35,499 bases of DNA from a virus, in the IMG/VR virus record IMGVR_UViG_3300008267_000668, positions 1-35,499 of that record; one strand, 5' to 3'. Of the stretch, positions 9,205 through 16,903 are shown one piece after another (within the stretch, counting starts at the first letter, position 1; the number at the start of each line of letters is the position of its first letter). The notes below the pieces were generated by a model, which worked only from the letters and a program-made list of their open reading frames with translations, was not told the origin of the DNA and made no database searches. Both the position numbers and the translations under genes were made by a program.

Positions 9205-9789
9205 ATGGCACGCACGCTGATCTGGAACACCTCTGCAACAGCACAGACCCTGCCGGCCGCTTATGGCGGAGGCACGGTTCAGCCTGGCTATGGCTGGGTT
9301 GTGTCGGATGAGTCGTCCCTTGTGGTGGACGCTCTGGGCGGCTTTGCCGACATGCATGGCAAGTGGGCTGTGTCCGCCATCTCGACGGATGAGGCTCTCG
9401 GCTCTGTGGATATGGGCGCGGCTGGCGTTGCTCTCATCGAGAACGTGGTTTCGGCTATTGGCGGCGGTGGTGGTGGTGGTGGTGTCTCGTCATGGAACGA
9501 TCTGACGGACAAGCCAACCTTTGCTCTGGTTGCCACCAGCGGGAGCTATGCTGACCTGTCGAACAAGCCTGCGCTTGCAACTGTTGCGACCAGCGGCCTG
9601 TATAGCGATCTGAGCGGCACGCCTGAGATTCCTGCTGCGGGCAACGCAACTCCTGCTGCGGTCAGCGCAGTAGGTGGCGCGGGGGTTCAGACTGTTTGGG
9701 CGCGTGGCGATCATCAGCATGCACACGGCAACCTTGCCGGCGGCACCATGCATTCCACCGCAACTTCGATTGCGGCTGGCTTCATGTAA
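9205..9789 (+). CDS. Fibre protein N-terminal part: shared anchor plus first repeats
   Basis: A 194-residue product from ATG 9205 (GGAG upstream). Residues 1-45 (ARTLIWNTSATAQTLPAAYG...) are the third copy of the anchor found at 2523 and 6959. An eight-Gly linker follows near residue 86-93. Two 18-residue repeats of the ATSGSYADLSNKPALATV type come next (9532-9639), then a GDHQHAHGNLAGGTMH segment typical of phage fibres. The frame ends in TAA right after AAGFM, where related fibres usually continue. The same repeats resume in the -1 frame six bases after the TAA, so this is either a short fibre or the front half of a broken or recoded gene. Confidence 0.7.
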   Translation: MARTLIWNTSATAQTLPAAYGGGTVQPGYGWVVSDESSLVVDALGGFADMHGKWAVSAISTDEALGSVDMGAAGVALIENVVSAIGGGGGGGGVSSWNDLTDKPTFALVATSGSYADLSNKPALATVATSGLYSDLSGTPEIPAAGNATPAAVSAVGGAGVQTVWARGDHQHAHGNLAGGTMHSTATSIAAGFM

Positions 9790-10172
9790 CGGTGGCTACA
9801 TCGGGTGCATACAGCGACCTGAGCGGCGCTCCGGCTCTGGCAACCGTCGCAACCTCTGGGTCGTACAGCGACCTGAGCGGCGCTCCGGTTCTGGCAGATG
9901 TGGCCACCAGCGGCAGCTATGCTGATCTGACTGGAACTCCGACGCTGGCAACTGTTGCAGAATCGGGTTCCTATGAGGATCTGATTGAAACCCCCTCGCT
10001 GGCTCCTGTGGCTCTCACTGGCGCCTATGCGGACCTGTCTGGCAAGCCTGCGCTGGCAGCTGTGGCTACCACTGGCGCATATGCGGACCTGAGCGGTAAG
10101 CCTTCGCTGGCAACTGTTGCAACGTCCGGTTCGTATGCAGACCTGAGCAACAAGCCGGCGGCAGCCTATGAC
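9532..10172 (+). repeat. Tandem 54-bp coding repeats (18-residue fibre repeats) in two frames
   Basis: Two units lie at 9532-9585 and 9586-9639 in the frame of the 9205 gene. Seven more run from 9795 to 10172 (starts 9795, 9849, 9903, 9957, 10011, 10065, 10119) in the -1 frame. The consensus is ATSGSYADLSGKPxLATV, with Y-A/S-D-L-S as the invariant core. About 155 bases of non-repeat sequence carrying the frame change separate the groups. The units are similar enough at DNA level to allow unequal recombination and changes in fibre length. Confidence 0.85.
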
Positions 10173-10409
10173 ATTGCATCGTTTGCTTCTGGTTCGCTGG
10201 CGTTGAACGCTACCACCATGAAGTTGTACGCACCCAAGGCGCTGACACTCACGGCGCTGAATCAGGGTGGTGGTGCAACGGTCAAGATTCAAGTTGCAGG
10301 TGCAGACATCACCTATCCAAAGAGCGTCACCTCGGGCCAGGTTATTTCGGCTGTTGTGACCTCGGCGGGAACCGATAACTACTTCACGATTTCCGCCGTG
10401 GAGGCGTAA
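9792..10409 (+). CDS. Fibre protein C-terminal part: seven repeats plus tip domain
   Basis: Read here from GTG 9792, three bases after the TAA of the 9205 gene, giving 205 residues. Seven 18-residue repeats fill residues 2-127, followed by a tip domain beginning near AYDIASFASGSLALNATTM, which resembles the C-terminal tip of the 2523 fibre. There is no ribosome-binding site before GTG 9792, and the upstream in-frame TTG at 9696 is poor. It is therefore made by reinitiation after the TAA or by a -1 frameshift from the 9205 gene, or it is silent because of an indel or a sequencing error. The next gene starts on the last base of its TAA, indicating translational coupling. Confidence 0.6.
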   Translation: MATSGAYSDLSGAPALATVATSGSYSDLSGAPVLADVATSGSYADLTGTPTLATVAESGSYEDLIETPSLAPVALTGAYADLSGKPALAAVATTGAYADLSGKPSLATVATSGSYADLSNKPAAAYDIASFASGSLALNATTMKLYAPKALTLTALNQGGGATVKIQVAGADITYPKSVTSGQVISAVVTSAGTDNYFTISAVEA

Positions 10410-10678
10410 TGCCGCTTGTCTTTGTACAACGCTACTCTCCCTCTGCTATCCCGGCCGGTTCAGGAACGCAGGCGGTTACGGGAACGCTGACGCTTGGCGC
10501 CCCAACCGTGGTGGAGTTTGACCCTTCCGTCTTCACGGCGGCCGGGACGTACACCATTTTCACTTATGGAACGCTGGTGGGATCGGTGACCTCTTTGGTG
10601 GCAGATCTGACGGGAACGTCGTTCTCGTCCGCTGTGTTTGCCGATACTGGATCGTCCATCACCGCGACGTTGAGCTAA
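10409..10678 (+). CDS. Small beta-rich protein coupled to the fibre gene
   Basis: An 89-residue protein whose ATG overlaps the preceding stop (TAATG), so it is probably translated by coupling. It is rich in T, S, G and V with no charged clusters, signal peptide or membrane segment. The pattern FTAAGTYTIFTYGTLVGSVT resembles the short terminal strand motifs of autotransporter passenger domains, which fits the large repeat protein encoded directly downstream. It may be a separate end-cap or accessory module for that adhesin. This is inference; no family is firmly recognised. Confidence 0.6.
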   Translation: MPLVFVQRYSPSAIPAGSGTQAVTGTLTLGAPTVVEFDPSVFTAAGTYTIFTYGTLVGSVTSLVADLTGTSFSSAVFADTGSSITATLS

Positions 10679-10691
10679 GGGAGATTCCGCG

Positions 10692-13685
10692 ATGGCCTCT
10701 GGCAACTGGCTTCTTACAACCGGCGGAAGCTGGAACAATAACGCAAACTGGTCTGGCGCGTCGTTTCCCAACGCAACAACGGATACGGCTACCTTTGCAA
10801 CTGATATTGCGGCTGATTCCACGGTAACGATGGGACAGGCGCTTTCTGTTGGCAGTATGACGTTTTCAGACAACGGTGCGTCTGGATCGGCTTGGGTTGT
10901 TGCTCCCGGAGGTGCATTTGCGCTGACGCTTGGTGCCAGTACGATTACTACCACCACAAATGCCACTATTCAGGCTGCATTAGCTGGTTCTTCTGCCATA
11001 ACAAAAGCAGGAGCGGCGATTCTTGCTCTTACGGGGGGCAGTTCAAACAGTGGCGCGTGGGCTATCAATGCTGGCACTTTAGATATAACCTCTGCGGCAG
11101 TGACTGGTGGCGGAATCATCACTGTGGCAGGCGGTGCAACGCTTACCACAGCAACAGCCATCGCCAAGCCTGTGACTGTCAATGGTGTTGTTTCGGTCAA
11201 CTCAGGTGGTAGCCTTACGGGGCAGCAAATCTACGCGAGTGCTGCTGGCGCCGTTGCCAAAGTAACCATTGCGAGCGGCGGGTCCATTACTCACCCAGCA
11301 AGCAAGTTTGACATATCCACAAGCACTTCTGGACGTACTGCCGTTTACCAGTACGGCAATGTTTCAACTACAGGAACAACGACTACCTATGGCATATCTC
11401 TTGGCTTTGGTGCAGCTTCCACAGCGTATGCCTATTGGTACGGAAAAAGCGGTACTCTAACTACAACTGCTGGTCCGTATTTGTTGGTGGGCCTTAGCTA
11501 TACTGCGGGAACAACGCTTCCCGGTGGCTCTCCGTCTGTTATGGACATTGATGGCGCAACGCTCGCTTTGAGCGGTCGTTTTTTCATCGGTAACAGCATA
11601 ACTTCGTCTGCCGCTGTTCACATTTTACAGGGCACCCATACACAGGCTTCCGGCTTTTCCTTGAATATTGGTGGGTCAGAGCTAGGCACCAATATTACCA
11701 GCGGGTCAGCAGAGCAGCGGTTCAGCGTAAGCGGGGCCAGCACTACGTTTACGTCAGCCGCTCCCGTAACTATGACGGCAAACTCAGCCAGTGCGTTGAG
11801 TCAGATCAATGTTTTGAATGGCGCCACGCTTACCGTCGCTGGTGGGTCTACTTCTGGAGCAACCCCTAAGCAGATCAACCTCAATAATGGCTCCATCTTC
11901 AAAAGCACAGCCTCATTTACTACGGCTGGTGGTTCATTCAACCTTTCGCTGTACGGAACCAGCAATAAAATAGGCGCCGGATCTGGTACCGCTGTACTTC
12001 CGGCAATCATCCAAAACACCACCGGGAACGGCGTTACATCTATTCCAATCACTCCCGGCAATGAAGGGGCGGACTATATAGGTGCGCCTGTTGTAGTTTT
12101 GACAGGAGGTGGTGGTGTAGGTGCGTCTGCTCGCGCTGTGTGGGACGAGACTACGAAGAAGATCACTTCTTTTGAGATTACGAATCCCGGTACAGGCTAC
12201 ACTTCACCTCCTACAGTAGTTTTGTCGGGCGCTACGCTGGCCAATAACTGTTGTACTGTTGAAGTTGTTCCGGGCACTCCGGTTATTGGCGCTAACAGCA
12301 CTGACGGGTCGATTGAAAAGCCTTCGGGAGACACCGGCACCCTTACTCTGACGGGAACCAACACCAACACTGGCATCTACACCGTTTCTGCCGGCACGCT
12401 GCGCATCGGTAACGCTGGAACCACAGGCACACTGGGTAACGGCAACGCATCAAACGCCGTCATTGCTTCCGGCGCGACTCTGGCCTTCGGGCGCAGCGAT
12501 GCTGTTACCTACAGCCAAGTCTTCTCTGGCGCAGGCACCATCGCCGTAAACGGAGGTGGCAGGGCAACGCTGTCTAGCGTCAACACGTTCACCAGCGCGG
12601 CTGCTGCTATCGCCATCAGCACGGCCAACAGCATTCTGCGCGTCACGAACAACGACTCCATCGGGCAGGGAACCACGTTCGGCATCACGGTGGCTTCCGG
12701 CACCGCTTTTGAAATTGACGGCACCTCGGGTAACATCACGGGGCTTCCCGCCAAGGCGTTGAGCCTGACTGGCACGGGCATCACGGCAGGCGGCGCACTT
12801 CGGAACATCGCGGGCAACAACACCTACTCGGGTGCTGTCACACTGGCCGCTGCCAGCCGCATCAACTCGGATGCTGGCACCCTGACGCTGAACTCAGCGT
12901 CGGCTATTACGGGCGCCACGTTCGGATTGACACTGGGTGGCGCTGGTACTCTGGAAATCAACCAAGCCATCAGCACTACCACTGGCGGCGTCATCAAGGA
13001 CGGCGCAGGCTTTACCGACCTCAAGGCTGCGGCCTCGACCTACACGGGCAAGACCACCGTGTCGGCAGGCACACTGGGCTACTCCACCGCTGCGGCTGCT
13101 GGATCAAACAGCAGCTTGGGTGCCCCCGCAGCAGGCGCAAACGCTATTGTGGACGTAGCGGGAGCCGCCACAGCAGGAGCTTCTGCCGGCGTTCGCTTCA
13201 CGGGCGCAGGATCTCAGACGTTCACTCGGACACTCAATGTCACAGGCGCGAACGCAGCCGGCCTGACCGTCCGAGTTGAATCCTCGGGAACCGGCTCAAT
13301 TACGCACTCAACAGCGTTCACCAACACTACGACCAACCAGCCCCGCACCTACCAGTTTGGTGGAACAGGCACGGCTTCCAATACGGTGAGCTTCCTGATC
13401 GCCAACAACGGCACTGGTGCTGTGTCTCTGACAAAGGCTGATGCTGGAACCTGGCGCTTGTCCAATACTTCTAGCTCGTACACTGGAGGCACATCAGTCA
13501 GTGGCGGTACGCTGGCACTCTCTATCCCATCTTGGGTTACGGGGGCCAAGGTAACAGGTACGGGGACTGTTACGGTCAACGCTGGAGCCAAAATTCAGAC
13601 GCTCTCAGCAGGAACGCAGCAGGGACGGCACACCTATCCCAATCTTACCTTTGCGGCGAACGGCCGCATCCGCATCGGAGGCTAA
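10692..13685 (+). CDS. Autotransporter-type beta-strand repeat adhesin
   Basis: A 997-residue protein from ATG 10692 (GGGAGA upstream). The N-terminus (GNWLLTTGGSWNNNANWSG) and repeats such as TLTLTGTNTNTGIYTVSAGT (about residue 550) and SSYTGGTSVSGGTLALS (about 928-944) match the autotransporter-associated beta-strand repeat, which builds long beta-helical stalks. A GTGYTSPPTVVLSGA hairpin motif lies near residue 505-520. There is no signal peptide and no outer-membrane barrel, consistent with a virion fibre and not a secreted autotransporter. Hand-counted lines before about 12300 are 43-52% GC, while a line near 12781 is 63%, so the gene looks like a fusion of two sources. It probably acts as an adhesive fibre. 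Confidence 0.75.
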   Translation: MASGNWLLTTGGSWNNNANWSGASFPNATTDTATFATDIAADSTVTMGQALSVGSMTFSDNGASGSAWVVAPGGAFALTLGASTITTTTNATIQAALAGSSAITKAGAAILALTGGSSNSGAWAINAGTLDITSAAVTGGGIITVAGGATLTTATAIAKPVTVNGVVSVNSGGSLTGQQIYASAAGAVAKVTIASGGSITHPASKFDISTSTSGRTAVYQYGNVSTTGTTTTYGISLGFGAASTAYAYWYGKSGTLTTTAGPYLLVGLSYTAGTTLPGGSPSVMDIDGATLALSGRFFIGNSITSSAAVHILQGTHTQASGFSLNIGGSELGTNITSGSAEQRFSVSGASTTFTSAAPVTMTANSASALSQINVLNGATLTVAGGSTSGATPKQINLNNGSIFKSTASFTTAGGSFNLSLYGTSNKIGAGSGTAVLPAIIQNTTGNGVTSIPITPGNEGADYIGAPVVVLTGGGGVGASARAVWDETTKKITSFEITNPGTGYTSPPTVVLSGATLANNCCTVEVVPGTPVIGANSTDGSIEKPSGDTGTLTLTGTNTNTGIYTVSAGTLRIGNAGTTGTLGNGNASNAVIASGATLAFGRSDAVTYSQVFSGAGTIAVNGGGRATLSSVNTFTSAAAAIAISTANSILRVTNNDSIGQGTTFGITVASGTAFEIDGTSGNITGLPAKALSLTGTGITAGGALRNIAGNNTYSGAVTLAAASRINSDAGTLTLNSASAITGATFGLTLGGAGTLEINQAISTTTGGVIKDGAGFTDLKAAASTYTGKTTVSAGTLGYSTAAAAGSNSSLGAPAAGANAIVDVAGAATAGASAGVRFTGAGSQTFTRTLNVTGANAAGLTVRVESSGTGSITHSTAFTNTTTNQPRTYQFGGTGTASNTVSFLIANNGTGAVSLTKADAGTWRLSNTSSSYTGGTSVSGGTLALSIPSWVTGAKVTGTGTVTVNAGAKIQTLSAGTQQGRHTYPNLTFAANGRIRIGG

Positions 13686-13689
13686 TCAC

Positions 13690-13992
13690 ATGGCTTTGCA
13701 GGTTTCGTTGACCCTTCCCCCGGTTCGTATTCCTGAGTCTCCCGAAGAGCCGAACGGCGAGATCGTCTATCCCGAGGCTTATGCCCGCATCCTCCAGATC
13801 CGTTCCGACGCTCAGGCTAGCTACCTGCTGGTTGCTTGGTACGAGGATTCGGCAGCACGGGAGCGAGGGGACGATCCGGTCAAGCTGTACGAATACGGCA
13901 CCCAGACTTCCAATCTGCCGGGAGACATCTATCCGGCTGCGTACAGTTATCTGAAAACCCTGCCCGACTTTGAGGGCGCAATCGACTGCTAA
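13690..13992 (+). CDS. Small protein of unknown function next to fibre genes
   Basis: A 100-residue soluble protein. ATG 13690 follows GGAGG (13677-13681); an earlier in-frame start at 13651 would overlap the adhesin gene and lacks a ribosome-binding site. The sequence has a proline-rich opening (LTLPPVRIPESPEEP), then a compact alpha/beta-looking region with EAYARILQIRSDAQASYLLV and a tyrosine-rich C-terminus. No membrane segment or catalytic motif is visible. Its place between two fibre genes suggests a fibre chaperone or small virion part. I do not recognise a family. Confidence 0.6.
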   Translation: MALQVSLTLPPVRIPESPEEPNGEIVYPEAYARILQIRSDAQASYLLVAWYEDSAARERGDDPVKLYEYGTQTSNLPGDIYPAAYSYLKTLPDFEGAIDC

Positions 13993-14009
13993 TCCGCAAG
14001 CAACAGTTT

Positions 14010-14052
14010 GACCAGCAATAGGGCTGGTCGCAAAGGGGGCCGGAAACCCCCT
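14010..14052 (+). promoter_or_regulatory. Two tandem hairpins in the leader of the coiled-coil fibre gene
   Basis: GACCAGC (14010-14016) pairs with GCTGGTC (14023-14029) around a six-base loop. AGGGGG (14034-14039) pairs with CCCCCT (14047-14052) around seven bases. No T run follows either. They end three bases before the GGGAG ribosome-binding site of the next gene, so they may stabilise the mRNA, keep the site open, or act as a processing signal for a highly expressed gene. Confidence 0.5.
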
Positions 14053-14066
14053 GTGGGAGTAGGCAA

Positions 14067-15962
14067 GTGGCAAATGTGAAGAAGTTCCTCTTTCTGGACA
14101 GCGATGGCCAGCTGCGTGAGCAGACTGCGACCGACACCGTTCAGGTGGCAAACGGCGTCAACTCGCTCGACGCAGTGAACAAGGGCCAGCTGGATGGCGT
14201 TGCCTCCGCTGCAACCGATCTGATCAATACTGAGGCGGCTCGCGCTGCTCAGGCTGAAGCCGCACTGGGTGACAGCATCACCGCAGAGGCAGCAGCACGG
14301 GTTGCTGGTGACGCGGCCCTGTCGGCCTCGCTGACCAGCGAGACCAACGCCCGCACGGCAGCAGACACGGCACTGGGTGGCCGTATCGACACTGAGATCG
14401 CAGACCGTCAGGCTGCTGTCTCGTCCGAAGAGGCCGCACGCATCGCTGGAGATGCGGCTCTCCGCACGGACCTGGATGCAGAGATCGCAGCCCGTATTGC
14501 TGCTGTTTCGGCAGAGGCTACTGCTCGTGAGAACGCTGATGACGCGCTGGATGCGCGGATTGACGCGCTCGAAACCTCCAGCAGCACTGCGCTGACCAAC
14601 GCGATCAACAGCCTGACTGCTGACCTTGAGGCAGAAGAGGCTGCACGCATCGCAGCAGATGCCGCCCTTCAGGCTGAACTGGATGCGGAAGAGGCTCGTG
14701 CGGCAGCGGCAGAGGCGGCAGAGCAGGCTGCCCGTATCGCTGCTGACAACGCACTCCAGAGCGAGCTGGATGCAGAGGAAGCCCGCGCCGCAGCCGCTGA
14801 GGCCGCAATCGCTGCTGACCTCGACACCGAGGAAGCCGCTCGCGCCGCTGGCGATCTGTCCAACGCCAACGCCATCGCGGCAGAGCAGTCCCGCGCACAG
14901 GCCGCTGAGGCAGAGCTGACCAGCGATCTGGCTGACGAGATCTCCCGCGCTGAGGCAGCAGAGGCTGCTATCGCGGCCGACCTCGCCACTGAGGTTGCAC
15001 GGGCCACGGCAGCAGAGGCAGCCAACCTTCAGGAGGCCAAGGACTACGCGGATGCCCGCGTGCAGGGTCTGTCCTTCAAGACTTCGGTTGATTACGCATT
15101 CAACCGCGTCCAGGGCGCACAGACCCTGCCGGCAGATGCAGCGGCCTTCGCGGCGGCTGAGGGTCTGGTTGCCGGCAAGCGCGTCCTGCTCTACAGCGAT
15201 GCGGCGCACGCTGACAACGGTATCTACGTTGTTGAGGCTGGTGGCACCTTCGCCCGCGCTGCTGACATGGCAGCCGGTTCGGATGCGGCTGGTTCCTACG
15301 TCTACGTTGAGGCGACCTCGGCTGCTGGCGCAGCTCCTGGCACCTCCTTCGTGTGCGCAAACGCAGGCACCGCAACCGTTGGCACCGCCGCGCTGGAGTT
15401 CGTGATCTTCAGCCGCGCAGAGAACCTGTCCTTCGGCGCAGGCGTGCAGAAGATCGGCACGGCTGTTTCGGCCAAGGTCGTTGCGGCCAAGCCGGTGTTC
15501 GTGGATGGCGACAGCCTGAGCTTCCGCACCACGGGTCCTGACCTGTCCATCGACGGCAGCGGCAACCTGAAGGTTGACGGCGACCTCGTTGGCGGCCAGT
15601 TCGTTGCGGCTGACGGCAAGCACACCCACGAGGCCATCGCCACTGTGGTTGAGTCTTCGGCAACCGTTGGCGTCTTCGTTGACACCTCGGGCGTGGCTGC
15701 AACCTACGATGCAGCGGCAGCCTTCGGTTGCGTCGATGCCAAGAGCGGCAGCGATGCTCGCGTGGTTATGGCTGGTCTGTCGGCCGTGGCCTCTGGCGCT
15801 CTGAACGCTTTCTCGGAGAACGAGAAGGTGTTCCTGGGCAGCGCCGCTGGTGTGTTCGCGAAGTACGCGGACATCCCCTCGGGCAAGTGGGCTGTTCCGG
15901 TTGGCTTCAAGAAGGGTTCCAAGCTCTTCGTCCACATGATGCCGGCCGCACAGAAGGCGTAA
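14067..15962 (+). CDS. Alanine-rich coiled-coil fibre with C-terminal beta domains
   Basis: A 631-residue protein from GTG 14067 (GGGAG at 14055). The opening VKKFLFLDSDGQLREQ and SLDAVNKGQLDGVAS resemble fibre anchor motifs. Residues ~45-330 are a long run of irregular repeats built on AARIAADAALQAELDAEEA, alanine- and glutamate-rich, most likely a trimeric coiled-coil stalk. Residues ~340-450 match a common phage-fibre domain (GLVAGKRVLLYSDAAHADNG then IYVVEAGG). The last ~75 residues carry a small beta-barrel-like domain (GALNAFSENEKVFLGSAAG). The DNA is the most GC-rich in the window (a counted line is 68%) with strong C/G third bases, suggesting high expression. It could be a tail fibre, collar whisker or head fibre. 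A terminator follows. Confidence 0.75.
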   Translation: MANVKKFLFLDSDGQLREQTATDTVQVANGVNSLDAVNKGQLDGVASAATDLINTEAARAAQAEAALGDSITAEAAARVAGDAALSASLTSETNARTAADTALGGRIDTEIADRQAAVSSEEAARIAGDAALRTDLDAEIAARIAAVSAEATARENADDALDARIDALETSSSTALTNAINSLTADLEAEEAARIAADAALQAELDAEEARAAAAEAAEQAARIAADNALQSELDAEEARAAAAEAAIAADLDTEEAARAAGDLSNANAIAAEQSRAQAAEAELTSDLADEISRAEAAEAAIAADLATEVARATAAEAANLQEAKDYADARVQGLSFKTSVDYAFNRVQGAQTLPADAAAFAAAEGLVAGKRVLLYSDAAHADNGIYVVEAGGTFARAADMAAGSDAAGSYVYVEATSAAGAAPGTSFVCANAGTATVGTAALEFVIFSRAENLSFGAGVQKIGTAVSAKVVAAKPVFVDGDSLSFRTTGPDLSIDGSGNLKVDGDLVGGQFVAADGKHTHEAIATVVESSATVGVFVDTSGVAATYDAAAAFGCVDAKSGSDARVVMAGLSAVASGALNAFSENEKVFLGSAAGVFAKYADIPSGKWAVPVGFKKGSKLFVHMMPAAQKA

Positions 15963-15980
15963 GCCTTCTGACAGGTGCCT

Positions 15981-16058
15981 GCTTGCTGGATGGCAGCGGA
16001 ACCAACTAGCAAGCGGGTGGGGAGGGTCACATGGGACGCCATGTGGCCCTCCTTCTTT
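15981..16058 (+). terminator. Rho-independent terminator after the coiled-coil fibre gene
   Basis: The terminator proper is 16021-16058: GGAGGGTCACATGG (16021-16034) pairs with CCATGTGGCCCTCC (16039-16052), fourteen pairs with one G-U, loop GACG, followed by TTCTTT. A smaller stem, GCTTGCT (15981-15987) with AGCAAGC (16008-16014), precedes it. Only about 20 bases separate it from the ribosome-binding site of the endolysin gene. Confidence 0.85.
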
Positions 16059-16090
16059 ATGGGGGAAGCCTTTTCGGGGAGGAGGACAAG

Positions 16091-16816
16091 ATGGCTCGTT
16101 TGGAGATCAAGCTGGTTCAGTTGGACAACGTGTTGGGAATCTACGGCACCACAAAGGATGTGATGCCCGCCCGCATGTCCCGATTGCATCCAGAGGCGGC
16201 AGCAGCCTTCCATGCGGCAGAGGCAGCTCTAGGCCAGCGCATTCGTGTCTCAGACATGTTCCGCACGGCAGAGCAGTCCTTTCAGGCCATGCAACAGAAG
16301 TCAGGCGTGATGCCTCCCGGCTACAGCTTGCACAACTATGGCATCGCCATTGATGTGGCTGTGGATGCCATGCTCCCAGCCTTCAGAAGCAAGAAGGCAG
16401 ACATGGACGAGTTCATGAAGGGGTTTGGCTGGTATTGCCACAGGAGGGATGGCAAGCGCGGGATGGAAGACTGGCACTACAACTTCCTTGGCCCCAGCGG
16501 CATCCTGCTCATCCAAGCATCTGACAAGCCAAAGGTGCGAACCTCCACCAGCGCGGCAGCAGATGCTCGCATCCAAGCCCTTTACGGCCCAGGCTTGAGC
16601 CTTACCCCCGTCGAGGTGCAGGAATGCCTTGCCCATCTGAAGCTGTATGGAGGGGATCTGGACGGCAAGATCGGCCCCCGCACTAAGGAAGCCATCATGG
16701 CGTTCCAACGTGCATGGAAGCTGTCTGCCTCCGGTGATGTGGATGAGCGAACAGAACGGACCCTTGCCTATGTGAGTGCTGATATACAGGTTGCATCTCA
16801 GCTCCCGGTAGGGTAG
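16091..16816 (+). CDS. Endolysin: M15 peptidase with peptidoglycan-binding domain
   Basis: A 241-residue protein that cuts peptide cross-links in the host cell wall. ATG 16091 is chosen because AGGAGG lies six bases upstream; the in-frame ATG 16031 sits inside the terminator stem. The peptidase domain (about 1-145) has the M15/VanY zinc motif SxHxxGxAxD as S79, H81, G84, A86, D88, and the second motif E126-D-W-H129 (family form ExWH). A peptidoglycan-binding domain of the type with DGKIGPRTKEAIMAFQ follows (about 168-228). There is no signal peptide, so release would need a holin; membrane-protein candidates lie far downstream at 31768-33357. D-Ala-D-Ala carboxypeptidase versus L-Ala-D-Glu peptidase specificity cannot be told by eye. 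Confidence 0.9.
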   Translation: MARLEIKLVQLDNVLGIYGTTKDVMPARMSRLHPEAAAAFHAAEAALGQRIRVSDMFRTAEQSFQAMQQKSGVMPPGYSLHNYGIAIDVAVDAMLPAFRSKKADMDEFMKGFGWYCHRRDGKRGMEDWHYNFLGPSGILLIQASDKPKVRTSTSAAADARIQALYGPGLSLTPVEVQECLAHLKLYGGDLDGKIGPRTKEAIMAFQRAWKLSASGDVDERTERTLAYVSADIQVASQLPVG

Positions 16817-16866
16817 GTTTCATCGGGATTTATGGCCGTGGGGCTGCGTAGTGTGGTTAAAAGCTA

Positions 16867-16894
16867 TTGCACTTGAAACGACAAGTGCTATACT
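16867..16894 (+). promoter_or_regulatory. Candidate promoter with palindromic spacer for the HNH gene
   Basis: TATACT (16889-16894) is a good -10 box, 16 bases after a weak -35 TTGCAC (16867-16872). The spacer contains a perfect inverted repeat, GCACTTG (16869-16875) and CAAGTGC (16882-16888), that could bind a dimeric regulator. Transcription would start near 16901, almost at ATG 16904, which has no ribosome-binding site; a leaderless mRNA is therefore likely. Confidence 0.5.
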
Positions 16895-16903
16895 CCGCGA
16901 ACC

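Noticed and set aside
9532-10172. CRISPR array
   Set aside because: Repeats are contiguous, 54 bases long, in frame and coding; there are no spacers.
13989-15935. 648-codon open frame on the - strand opposite the coiled-coil fibre
   Set aside because: It is an exact shadow of the alanine-rich repeats; GC-rich third bases remove stops on the other strand. Its cysteine- and arginine-rich sequence has no protein-like pattern.
2523-15962. Diversity-generating retroelement acting on the fibres
   Set aside because: No reverse transcriptase gene and no template/variable repeat pair with adenine-specific changes were seen in the window.
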